This document shows, one piece after another, positions 1-6,650 of a stretch of 7,631 nucleotides of DNA. The stretch is from Ignavibacteria bacterium UBA6906 (GTDB lineage: Bacteria; Bacteroidota; Ignavibacteria; UBA10030; UBA6906), in contig DKBG01000060.1 in the NCBI GenBank assembly GCA_002451155.1, positions 1-7,631 on the forward strand, in the 5' to 3' direction. The number at the start of each line of letters is the position of its first letter. The stretch's first letter is position 1. Under the pieces are notes generated by a model that was not told the DNA's origin, did no database searches, and saw only the letters and a program-made list of their open reading frames with translations. A program made the translations under genes and the position numbers.

Positions 1-2
1 CG

Positions 3-257
3 CGGCGGGTTGAGGAGGCCCTCGCAGCACTCGACAGGGGAGAGAAAGGTGCGGCGATCGAAACCCTTCAGGAAGTCCAGAAGGAGCTCGCTGCATCACC
101 GGCCGCAGCCCGGGATCCGGAGGCGGCATTGCTGATACGGGATCAGGTAGCCAGGGTGCAGTCCTTCAGCCAGGCGTTGGCCGGGAGCGACAGCAGTCTC
201 CTCCGGGCTAAGAAATCTATACAGTTTGAAAACTACCGCACGCAGAAGAAGCGATAG
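3..257 (+). CDS. C-terminal end of a plus-strand protein, possibly a VWA-domain protein (5' truncated by window edge)
   Basis: An open frame enters from the left edge and ends at a TAG stop at 255-257, giving 84 visible residues. The peptide is helical and charged (RRVEEALAALDRGEKGAAIE near the edge). A second helix follows around LLIRDQVARVQSF, and the end is basic (KKSIQFENYRTQKKR). No catalytic motif is visible. Alternating helices with an AL..LDRGE..AAIETLQ pattern, followed by an 'AKKS..FENYRTQKKR' type end, resemble the C-terminal tails of some von Willebrand factor A-domain proteins (Ca-activated chloride channel homologues). That is recollection of a general pattern, and the VWA domain itself would lie outside the window. 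The gene converges on the minus-strand block and is followed by a plausible plus-strand terminator at 315-340. Coding status is fairly secure because the frame is open, codon use is ordinary and a terminator follows. The functional guess is weak. Confidence 0.6.
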   Translation, partial: RRVEEALAALDRGEKGAAIETLQEVQKELAASPAAARDPEAALLIRDQVARVQSFSQALAGSDSSLLRAKKSIQFENYRTQKKR

Positions 258-314
258 GACTCGGGTGTGCAACTCCTCGTTCCAAAACGGAAGCGCGCCC
301 CTGGTTGTGGCATC

Positions 315-340
315 CCGGGCGGACTGAGAGGTTCGCCCGG
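315..340 (+). terminator. Candidate intrinsic terminator of the plus-strand gene
   Basis: In plus-strand RNA, 315-325 pairs with 330-340 to give an 11-bp stem. It has seven consecutive Watson-Crick pairs at the base (CCGGGCG/CGCCCGG) and two G-U wobbles higher up, closed by a GAGA (GNRA-type) tetraloop. The bases that follow, TGGTGTTTC, are U-rich but not a clean U run. It lies 57 bases after the TAG at 255-257. In the minus transcript the two wobbles become A-C mismatches, so the structure favours the plus strand. Confidence 0.6.
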
Positions 341-361
341 TGGTGTTTCATAGACCTCGAG

Positions 362-383
362 CGACTCCCCGGCGGGGGAATCG
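362..383 (-). terminator. Hairpin just after the minus-strand TPR gene stop, possible terminator
   Basis: In minus-strand RNA, CGATTCCCC (383-375) pairs with GGGGAGTCG (370-362) to form a 9-bp stem with one G-U wobble and a CGCC tetraloop. It starts 9 bases after the TAG stop at 392-394. In the plus transcript the wobble becomes a C-A mismatch, so the structure fits the minus transcript better. No U tract follows, so it may be a 3' stability element or a factor-assisted terminator instead of a classic intrinsic terminator. Confidence 0.4.
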
Positions 384-391
384 GAGTGTGT

Positions 392-2347
392 CTAGGGATC
401 CAGCAGTGCGGGAGGGTGGTGTGTCTTGGTTGACCATCCCTGGCCCGCGGGCTGGGTGACTGGAAGGGGTGGAGCGAGCGACGAGAGCGCGAGCAGGAGC
501 AGAGCGCTCAGCACGATGGCGGCGAGGATAGCTCTCCTCCGCCAGTGTTTTTCCAGTCCCTGCTCCTCGCCTGCCAGCTCAGGAGTGACCGGGAGACTCT
601 CTCGAAGGAGCGTGTCAACTGCGCTGGTGCTTCGGTGTTCCTGTTCCAGTGCCCTGGCTCGCCAACCGGATCCGGAGGTCTGTTGGGACGAGGAGGGGGC
701 GGGGGGGGCTGGCTGAATCGCCGGATGCTGCGACTCGTTCTTCTTTGCCTCTGCCATCTCCTTGCGCACGGAGTCATCGAACTTCCGGGTAAGGCTGTTC
801 TCCGGGTCGAGAGAATAGGCGATCGCGATCTGTTCGAGAGCGCCGTCAAATTCTCCCGTAGCCGAGAGCCGTTTCGCTTCTGCAAGCGTTCGGGCGATTA
901 CCTCCTCGATCGCTTCCTCCATGGGAAGATCGTTCATGTCGGGATCTTCTTCCGGAGGAGTTGCGGACTCGGCCGGTCTTTCGGGCGAGCGCTGGGAGGC
1001 GCTAGTCTGTTCGGCGGCGATGCGTCGCTCGAGTTCAAGGACATCCTGGTCAAATGGGTCGATCGCGTACGCAGCGGCAACCTCTGCATGAGCCTCTGGA
1101 AAATCATTCGCCGCGAGGTGTTCATGGGCCTTCCGCAGGTGCCGAAGGATCTGTTGCTGACGTTCCTGTCGTGCTTCCTCCTCCCGCTTTGCTGCCGCCG
1201 CCCTGAGGCGTTCCGCCTCCCTCTCACTCCGGCGTCGTTCTTCCTCTTCGAGTTTCTTTCTCAACGCCTCCTGCTGTGCTTCTCGCTCCCGTTTGAGCTT
1301 CTCGGACCACTCCTTCTCCGCCGAGAGGATCCGTTGCTCACAGGCCTGCAAATCGGAATTTGTCGGATCAAGAATAAACGCCCTGATAACGATCCGGAGT
1401 GCCTCGGCGTGGCGCCCTTGTGAGGCGATGGTCTCCGCTTCTTTTACGCTGTGTGAAATTTCTTCACGAACCGCGTTCTCTCTGCGACGTTGTTCCTCAA
1501 GCTGGAGCCTGTACGCTTCGAGTTCCGCGCGGTGCTGCTCTTCCTGGCGGGCGTTGATATCCCGTTCCAGCGCGATCACGTCGGGGTTCTCCGGATCAAG
1601 GACGGAGACGAATGCGAGTTCGCACTGTGCTTCCTGGAGCTGATTTGCGGCGAGGAATTCCCGGGCGCGGTGTATCACGCTGAGCGTCTTCCCCTTCTGC
1701 GCCTTCTTTCGTTCCGCCTCTTCGTAGAGACGACGCTCATCCTGCTCGCGCCGAAGGCGATCCAGCTCAGCGTTCATCAGGTGCTCCCGGCGCAACCGCT
1801 CAGCCCGGGTTCGCGCCTCCTGCTCCTCTTCCTCGCGCCGTCGCGCCTCTTCCTGGGCGGACCGAATTCGTTTCTCTATCGCGCGTATGTCTTCGTTGGA
1901 TGGATCGAGCAGCGCGGCCCTGGATACCACCTCAAGCGCGCGATCATATTCGTGTCTCTCGAGATGGTCGTTGGCAGCTCCGAGCAGGCTTGCTATCTTC
2001 GATAGGATGGCGAGATTCTGTGATTCAGAGCGGTGGTCGTTTCGGGCGGGAGGGGCGGTGACGGGGGCAATCTGGGTTGCAATGGCCTTGAGCTGCCCCT
2101 CAATGCTTGGGAGGTCCGCCGGCTCAGGTCCGGTGCCACGCAATTCCTGCCTGGGGGCGGGCGGGGCCGGGGACTTCTCCTGCTCTTTTTTTGGCGATTT
2201 GACGCCGTCAATGAGGTTCCGGACGCGGGCTTCGATCGCGATCGCGTAACGGTTTTGCGGATCGACCTGACGTGCTTTGACCACTGCGTCAAGAGCCGCT
2301 GCGTAATCACCCTGTTTGATGAGCTTGTCGGCAATCCTCAGATACAT
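392..2347 (-). CDS. Tail-anchored, highly charged protein with six TPR-like repeats
   Basis: A 651-residue protein with no enzyme motif that I recognise. Six TPR-like helix-pair units share the pattern A..l...g.y..AL..v..A..lDP.N.di.a.e..i, with the invariant 'DP' aspartate at about residues 29, 148, 251, 327, 430 and 514. Units 2 to 5 are separated by E/R/K/Q-rich stretches (about 166-220, 271-295, 346-399) that look like coiled coil or single stable helix. Proline-rich linkers lie near 50-75 and 545-555. One hydrophobic segment at about 606-625 (AILAAIVLSALLLLALSSLA) follows an HWRRR positive patch and leaves about 26 residues after it. With no signal peptide, the bulk should be cytoplasmic and the short tail periplasmic. 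I chose the ATG at 2345-2347 because AGAAGGA sits four bases upstream and the first repeat begins right there. The frame stays open to 2455 but offers only a TTG at 2396-2398. A scaffold or assembly role at the inner membrane is inference. The downstream partner of the TonB-like gene shares its repeat type. Confidence 0.85.
   Translation of the reverse strand: MYLRIADKLIKQGDYAAALDAVVKARQVDPQNRYAIAIEARVRNLIDGVKSPKKEQEKSPAPPAPRQELRGTGPEPADLPSIEGQLKAIATQIAPVTAPPARNDHRSESQNLAILSKIASLLGAANDHLERHEYDRALEVVSRAALLDPSNEDIRAIEKRIRSAQEEARRREEEEQEARTRAERLRREHLMNAELDRLRREQDERRLYEEAERKKAQKGKTLSVIHRAREFLAANQLQEAQCELAFVSVLDPENPDVIALERDINARQEEQHRAELEAYRLQLEEQRRRENAVREEISHSVKEAETIASQGRHAEALRIVIRAFILDPTNSDLQACEQRILSAEKEWSEKLKREREAQQEALRKKLEEEERRRSEREAERLRAAAAKREEEARQERQQQILRHLRKAHEHLAANDFPEAHAEVAAAYAIDPFDQDVLELERRIAAEQTSASQRSPERPAESATPPEEDPDMNDLPMEEAIEEVIARTLAEAKRLSATGEFDGALEQIAIAYSLDPENSLTRKFDDSVRKEMAEAKKNESQHPAIQPAPPAPSSSQQTSGSGWRARALEQEHRSTSAVDTLLRESLPVTPELAGEEQGLEKHWRRRAILAAIVLSALLLLALSSLAPPLPVTQPAGQGWSTKTHHPPALLDP
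701..708. repeat. Eight-base G homopolymer inside the TPR-like gene
   Basis: Eight consecutive G on the plus strand (C on the coding strand) follow a five-G run at 695-699 separated by one C. The tract encodes part of the proline/alanine-rich linker ahead of the membrane anchor. A slip into the alternative frame that stays open down to 508 would remove the transmembrane segment. Confidence 0.8.
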
Positions 2348-2523
2348 GAAATCCTTCTGGCGCGCTATGAGGGAGAGGTGTACCGGGGAAACCTGCAAAG
2401 CGCATGCCAGCGGAAGGAGAGAGTCTGCAGCAGCATTTGGGACGGACGCAGGAATTCAGGCGGGAGAGGCTATTCGAAGGGGAGGAAGGAGAACCGATGT
2501 CCGGGAATCGGTGAAATATCCCT
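2348..2523 (-). other. Intergenic region between the TonB-like gene and the TPR-like gene
   Basis: This 176-base spacer holds the ribosome binding site of the downstream gene. It also has a short hairpin just after the upstream stop: ACCGAT and ATCGGT, 6 bp, pair between 2493-2498 and 2507-2512 around an 8-base loop. The following coding-strand bases are pyrimidine-rich (TCTCCTTCCTCCCC) but not a U run, so it is at best a weak terminator. I found no convincing -35/-10 pair here. Co-transcription of the two genes from the promoter at 4019-4047 is therefore the simplest reading. Confidence 0.4.
2352..2358 (-). promoter_or_regulatory. Ribosome binding site that decides the start of the TPR-like gene
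   Basis: On the coding strand AGAAGGA (2358-2352) lies four bases before the ATG at 2347-2345. The upstream TTG alternative at 2398 has only GCATGCGCT-type sequence before it and no purine-rich Shine-Dalgarno match. This supports the shorter protein. Confidence 0.65.
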
Positions 2524-3990
2524 CTACTTGTTATTCTGCCTAAATGTAAAAGGGATTGTCATCCAGGAACGTACCGGTCCCTCACTCGTGCGCCGTGGAG
2601 TGAATTCGGAACTGTTGACAGCCTCGATGACGGCTCTGTCGAGAAGATCGTTTGTGCTCCGGAGGATGCGTGTTTGACGCGGACGCCCTTCCCTGTCAAT
2701 TTCGACCTGGACGACGACCTGACCGTCCAGTCCTGCCGCGAACGATCGGTCCAAAAATTTCGGGTCTTCCAGCCGAACAATTCTCGCCTCTTCAACGATT
2801 GCCCCGACAGACGGAGTGCCCGACTCCTGAAGGGCGAGAGATGCGGATCCGGACGAACGGGAAGGAGTGCCCTCACCAGGACTGCCTCCGGTGCGGATCC
2901 GAGTTGCCTTTTTTGCCGTCGACGTCTTTTCCGGAGTGGCAGACGGTGTGCGGGGCTTCGCCGAGGGTGTCGAGCCTGCCTTCTCCGTAGCTGGACGGAA
3001 ATCGTCGTAGGTCGTTTCGCCGCCCGGTGAATCGGCGTGCTCATCCGCCGTTACCTGCGTCGAGAAGTTACCGTCTTTTTCCGTGAGTGAGACAAAATAC
3101 TTCTGTTCATCCATCTGCAGCGGGGCGAATGAGACCTCTTCCACGGGTGAGTCTGACGTGACGGAGCGTGCGATGGGCGGTGCTGCTTTCGCAAACAGGA
3201 AGTAATATCCCGCGAGCAGGAGAACGATCACCGCGATGATGATGGCGACGATCACCGGGGTGGAGAGTCGCGAACGCCCTTCGAGGTGTTCGGTCCCGGT
3301 TGCCGCGTGCCTGGAGGGAGCCGCCTGCTGACCCGGCTTTGGTGCGGGTGTCTGGCTCCGTCCGCCGGGCGCCGGACCAGGCAGAATCCTTCCCTGCCTC
3401 TCCGTTCCGGTCCTCGCAGACGGTGAAAAGGGCTGGCGCCCCGACGTTTGGGGTAATGTCTGAACCTTTCGGAGAGAGATAAGCTGGTCAATCTGGCGTT
3501 CAAAGTCTTTTGCGATCGGATTTGCCGGATCGATAATATAGACGCGTCTGATTTCCGCCAGCGCGTGAGTGTACTCCCCCTTCCGCACATATTCGTGCGC
3601 ATGCTGAAAGTACTGATTCTTCAGCCACTCCAGTGCAGCGGACTTCTCCTCCCGTTCTCGGTCCAGGTGCTCTTTGCTTTTCCCCGCCGCTCGAGCCGGG
3701 GGAGGGGCGTCGGGAGATGAACCTTCGAGTGCCCGCTCGATGATGCCTGGAAGAGATTCCAGAATATCTGTCCGCTGCTCCTCGGAGAGGATGTCCATCC
3801 CATCGAATTCAAGCAACTGCTCTACCTGCTTTTCGAACGCCAGCACGTAAATGTTCTTTGGGTTCGAGACTTTCGCTTCTTTCAGGATTGCCAGTGCGTC
3901 GGCAAATCTCGAGGCCTCGACCTTGCTCCGCGCATCGTTGAGATGCGTGGCCAGAGCGGCGTTCCCAGCAGCGTCATTGTGTGAGTTCAT
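2524..3990 (-). CDS. TPR-like / single-span / TonB C-terminal domain fusion protein
   Basis: A 488-residue protein in three parts. The cytoplasmic N-terminus has two TPR-like units (about 14-61 and 127-173). The second unit ends in the same IDPANP-type motif as the neighbouring gene's repeats. A proline- and arginine-rich linker follows, then one strong membrane span at about 246-267 (TPVIVAIIIAVIVLLLAGYY). After it comes a Ser/Thr/Pro/Lys-rich stretch of about 130 residues. The last part, about 400-486, is a TonB C-terminal domain (PF03544 type): GQVVVQVEIDREGRP, then a DRAVIEAVNSSEFTP helix-strand, then a closing WMTIPFTF strand. TonB proteins normally take energy from ExbB/ExbD and contact outer-membrane receptors, but neither partner is in this window. 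The span lacks the SHxxxS-like histidine motif of E. coli TonB, so classic coupling is uncertain. The ATG at 3988-3990 is chosen because the longer TTG start (4045-4047) is the -35 box of a promoter. Only a weak Shine-Dalgarno (ACGGGT) is visible. Confidence 0.88.
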   Translation of the reverse strand: MNSHNDAAGNAALATHLNDARSKVEASRFADALAILKEAKVSNPKNIYVLAFEKQVEQLLEFDGMDILSEEQRTDILESLPGIIERALEGSSPDAPPPARAAGKSKEHLDREREEKSAALEWLKNQYFQHAHEYVRKGEYTHALAEIRRVYIIDPANPIAKDFERQIDQLISLRKVQTLPQTSGRQPFSPSARTGTERQGRILPGPAPGGRSQTPAPKPGQQAAPSRHAATGTEHLEGRSRLSTPVIVAIIIAVIVLLLAGYYFLFAKAAPPIARSVTSDSPVEEVSFAPLQMDEQKYFVSLTEKDGNFSTQVTADEHADSPGGETTYDDFRPATEKAGSTPSAKPRTPSATPEKTSTAKKATRIRTGGSPGEGTPSRSSGSASLALQESGTPSVGAIVEEARIVRLEDPKFLDRSFAAGLDGQVVVQVEIDREGRPRQTRILRSTNDLLDRAVIEAVNSSEFTPRRTSEGPVRSWMTIPFTFRQNNK

Positions 3991-4018
3991 TTGTGACCCG
4001 TCAGACCGTGATGACCCT

Positions 4019-4047
4019 AAGATAGCACCCGGCCGGCAGATATTCAA
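4019..4047 (-). promoter_or_regulatory. Sigma70-type promoter of the TonB-like gene
   Basis: On the minus strand TTGAAT (4047-4042) and TATCTT (4024-4019) are separated by exactly 17 bases. A TG one base before the -10 makes it an extended -10 (TGCTATCTT). Transcription would start near A4012, giving a leader of about 22 bases before the ATG at 3990. It lies 19 bases after the stop of the GH31 gene, so the TonB-like gene can be expressed independently of the sugar genes. Confidence 0.6.
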
Positions 4048-4066
4048 AGGGAACCTGTGATATGCA

Positions 4067-6529
4067 TCAATACCGTATGATGCAGGTCATTCCCTGTTGC
4101 CCGTCACTGGTGTGTATCCTGGTTTCCCTTCGCGCCCCGTCGTATGTCCATGTTGCAGGCAGGATGGGTGAAGTGTCGGGCGACGTAAAGGCAAGGGTGA
4201 CGCCGTTCAAAGAGACGATCGATGGCTTACGGGGAAGCGACACGACGCGCAGCATTAGCTGGCGGGGAGGGAGAGTGTAGGCACCGGCCGCAACCGTGAT
4301 GGAAATGGTGAGGGAATCCGACCGTTGCCGCACATGAACGGTACGGCGGAGGTACTCACCTCTCGAATAGCCAAATGTCGTTCCGTCGTCTTCATACAAC
4401 TCAGTTCCGGCCGACCCGCCGGCCTCCGGCGGATAGACGCAGAGCTCCAGGGTGGCTCCATTCGTTTCTCCCGTGTGCTGCAGGACAGGCTGGGTGGGAA
4501 TGACCGATCCCGCCCGCGCGAAGAGCGGGATACGATCCAGCGGAGTCTGGACATCACGAGTGGTTCCACCCTGCATCCGGGCTCCGCTCCAGAATTCATA
4601 CCAGTCACCGGGGGGAAGGTACACCGTCCGGGATCGCGCGCCGGGCTCCAGAACGGGTGCGACAAGGAGGTCTCGGCCGAAGAGAAACTCCGTGTGGTCC
4701 CAGCCTTTTTCCCCCACGGAGTCTTCGAATGCCAGCGGTCTCATGGGCGGGATTCCAGTCCTTGAAGCTTCCTCCATCGCAGCGTAGAGATAGGGGAGGA
4801 GCCGGTACCGGAGATTGATTGTTTCGCGATTGATTGAGGTATACGGTTCGCCAAAGGCCCAGGGTTCTTTGTCTCTCTCGTTGATATGTGAATGGGCCCG
4901 CATGAGGGGGGTAAAAGCGCCAAGCTGCAACCAGCGGACGAATAATTCTCCAGTTGGATACCCGAAAAATCCGCCGATATCTGAGCCGACAAATGGCTGA
5001 CCGGAGACGCTCATGTTCAGGCACATTGTCAATGCCATGCGCAGATGCTCCCATGAAGCAATGTTGTCTCCGGTCCATGCTGCGGCATAGCGATGTCCGC
5101 CGGCATACGACGCGCGCGTGAGAAGGAACGGCCGACGATCCGGTAGCAGCCGCGTGACTCCGTCATACGTTGCGCGAGTCATCTCGAGGCCGTAGACATT
5201 GTGGACCGCACCATGGGCAGGCGGACCACCGTCAGGCTTGTGAATCGCATTGAGATCGATCGTCTTCGTTGGGACATTGAAGACGGAGGGCTCGTTCATG
5301 TCCGTCCACCATCCGCTGACCCCTGCCGCGACAAGCGGAGCGAACTGATCGCCCCACCACCGCCGGGCCGAAGCGTTCGCGAAGTCGGGGAATGCGCAGA
5401 GGCCCGGCCATACGTTGCCGGTGAAGATGCCGCCGGTCGGCCGGAGCACGAAATGATTGCCGGCGGCGCCTGACCTGTACACGGCGTACCCGGTGTCCAC
5501 CTTGATCCCCGGGTCGATAATCGTAACCACCTTGAATCCATCACGGGCGAGATCCGAGATCAGCGTCGTGGGAGACGGAAATGATTTCTGATTCCATGTG
5601 AAAACCCGATATCCGTCCATGTAGTCGATATCGAGATAGATCACATCGCAGGGTATCTTTTCTGAGCGGAAACGTGCGGCGATCTCCCGGACGCGCGACT
5701 CCGGCGTGTAACTCCATCGGCATTGCTGATATCCAAGGGCCCAGCGGGGGGGAAGCGGCATCCTCCCGACGAGCTCGGTGAACCGCCGCAGGATCTTTCC
5801 AGGGGATGGACCGAAGAAGAAGTAATAGTCGAGTTCCCCTCCCTCGGCCCCGAATGAATACTGGTCTCGCGACCCCTTGGCCATGTCAAAGGAGGACCAG
5901 TGCGGGTTGTCGAAGAATATCCCGTACGCACGTCCCCCGTCGACTGCGTAGAAGAAGGGGACAGACTGGTACAGAGGATCGGTGTCAGGACCGTACGCGG
6001 GGATATCGGAATTCCACATTGTCATTGAGGTTCCCCGCCGTTCGAGGGTTCCCGCTTTCTCTCCGAATCCATAGAAGCGTTCTCCTGGCGGCGACGATTT
6101 CCAGACGCGGACCTCATGGCCGCTCCAGGCCATGCCCTTTCCCGGGTGGTCGTTGACGACGACGTTGCCCTTCTGATCGGAAACGATGATGCGAAGCGGG
6201 TTCTTTGTGACAGCCACCGTGAGTTCGGCGGTCTGAAGCAGGACCTCTCCCGCTGTCTCCCTGATCCGGACCGAGGGTGCGCTGAGAGCAGATCCTGTAA
6301 TGGCCCAGGAGTAGTCGGGCGGGAGAGCCCTCCTGCCCGGCACAAACCGGACGCGAATGCAGTCGTCTGCGATCACGCTGACGGCGGTTACGGTGTTCCC
6401 GGCGAACAGGTGGACGGACGTTGCCTCCCCGGTTCGCACGGAATCGACCCCTCCGACGGTATGCCACTGGGCGAACAGCTGTGTGGCGGAGAAGAGGGTT
6501 GGCAGAAGAATCGCAAGAAACTTCTTCAT
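4067..6529 (-). CDS. Exported GH31 alpha-glucosidase
   Basis: An 820-residue glycoside hydrolase family 31 enzyme, expected to release glucose from the non-reducing ends of alpha-linked oligosaccharides by a retaining mechanism. Residues 1-20 form a Sec signal peptide (MKKFLAILLPTLFSATQLFA, likely cleaved before Q21). There is no lipobox cysteine, so it should be periplasmic or secreted. An N-terminal beta domain reaches about residue 255 and includes RFYGFGEKAGTLERRG. The TIM barrel starts at PPRWALGYQQCRWSY (about 260) and includes IYLDIDYMDGYRVFTW. The nucleophile is D410 in WWTDMNEPSVF and the acid/base is D488 in AAAWTGDNIASWEH. FVGSDIGGFFG (about 513) and RDKEPWAFGEPY also match the family. 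The C-terminal part (about 665-820) holds the beta domains, with a DUF5110-like ELYEDDGTTFGYSRGEY. Length is normal for the family. The start ATG follows a signal peptide with only a weak AGGA upstream. Substrate linkage (alpha-1,4, 1,6 or xylosidic) cannot be settled here, although alpha-glucosidase fits best. Confidence 0.95.
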   Translation of the reverse strand: MKKFLAILLPTLFSATQLFAQWHTVGGVDSVRTGEATSVHLFAGNTVTAVSVIADDCIRVRFVPGRRALPPDYSWAITGSALSAPSVRIRETAGEVLLQTAELTVAVTKNPLRIIVSDQKGNVVVNDHPGKGMAWSGHEVRVWKSSPPGERFYGFGEKAGTLERRGTSMTMWNSDIPAYGPDTDPLYQSVPFFYAVDGGRAYGIFFDNPHWSSFDMAKGSRDQYSFGAEGGELDYYFFFGPSPGKILRRFTELVGRMPLPPRWALGYQQCRWSYTPESRVREIAARFRSEKIPCDVIYLDIDYMDGYRVFTWNQKSFPSPTTLISDLARDGFKVVTIIDPGIKVDTGYAVYRSGAAGNHFVLRPTGGIFTGNVWPGLCAFPDFANASARRWWGDQFAPLVAAGVSGWWTDMNEPSVFNVPTKTIDLNAIHKPDGGPPAHGAVHNVYGLEMTRATYDGVTRLLPDRRPFLLTRASYAGGHRYAAAWTGDNIASWEHLRMALTMCLNMSVSGQPFVGSDIGGFFGYPTGELFVRWLQLGAFTPLMRAHSHINERDKEPWAFGEPYTSINRETINLRYRLLPYLYAAMEEASRTGIPPMRPLAFEDSVGEKGWDHTEFLFGRDLLVAPVLEPGARSRTVYLPPGDWYEFWSGARMQGGTTRDVQTPLDRIPLFARAGSVIPTQPVLQHTGETNGATLELCVYPPEAGGSAGTELYEDDGTTFGYSRGEYLRRTVHVRQRSDSLTISITVAAGAYTLPPRQLMLRVVSLPRKPSIVSLNGVTLAFTSPDTSPILPATWTYDGARRETRIHTSDGQQGMTCIIRY

Positions 6530-6650
6530 GGAAGTGGGAGTCCTGATAGGACCTGGGAGGATTCTGCGGAACGGTACGCTCGGCCGACTCTACAGCCGGT
6601 GAGTTTTCCCCTGCCGGTAGGGAGGAGCCGACGGAGCGAGGCGGTGGAGA
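6530..6650 (-). other. Intergenic spacer between the ABC ATPase gene and the GH31 gene
   Basis: This 121-base spacer has no convincing promoter and no U-tract terminator. A 6-bp hairpin forms in minus-strand RNA (CGGCTG at 6598-6593 with CGGCCG at 6586-6581, one G-U pair, loop TAGAGT). Only AGGA about 11 bases before the GH31 ATG resembles a ribosome binding site. The two genes may share a transcript, but the gap is longer than in tight operons. Confidence 0.35.

Noticed and set aside
819..826. GCGATCGC palindrome, also present at 2238-2245 (HIP1-like octamer)
   Set aside because: Both copies encode Ala-Ile-Ala-Ile stretches in the TPR-like protein. Two copies in 7.6 kb of GC-rich sequence do not show enrichment.
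545..1423. A 292-codon plus-strand open frame antisense to the TPR-like gene
   Set aside because: Its Leu/Phe/Arg/Ser-rich, low-information peptide is the expected antisense of E/R/K-rich coiled coil. No ribosome binding site or family motif is seen, and the minus-strand frame has clear repeats.
2306..2405. A short minus-strand upstream frame starting at ATG 2405-2403 that overlaps the start of the TPR-like gene
   Set aside because: It has no Shine-Dalgarno sequence and its peptide shows nothing recognisable. A regulatory leader role cannot be supported.
2033..2677. A 214-codon plus-strand open frame crossing the end of the TonB-like gene and the intergenic gap
   Set aside because: It overlaps two supported genes, shows no domain and has a glycine/arginine-rich start that is antisense to a proline-rich linker.
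6581..6598. Hairpin between the ABC ATPase and GH31 genes as an intrinsic terminator
   Set aside because: The stem is only 6 bp with a wobble, and no U tract follows in the minus transcript.
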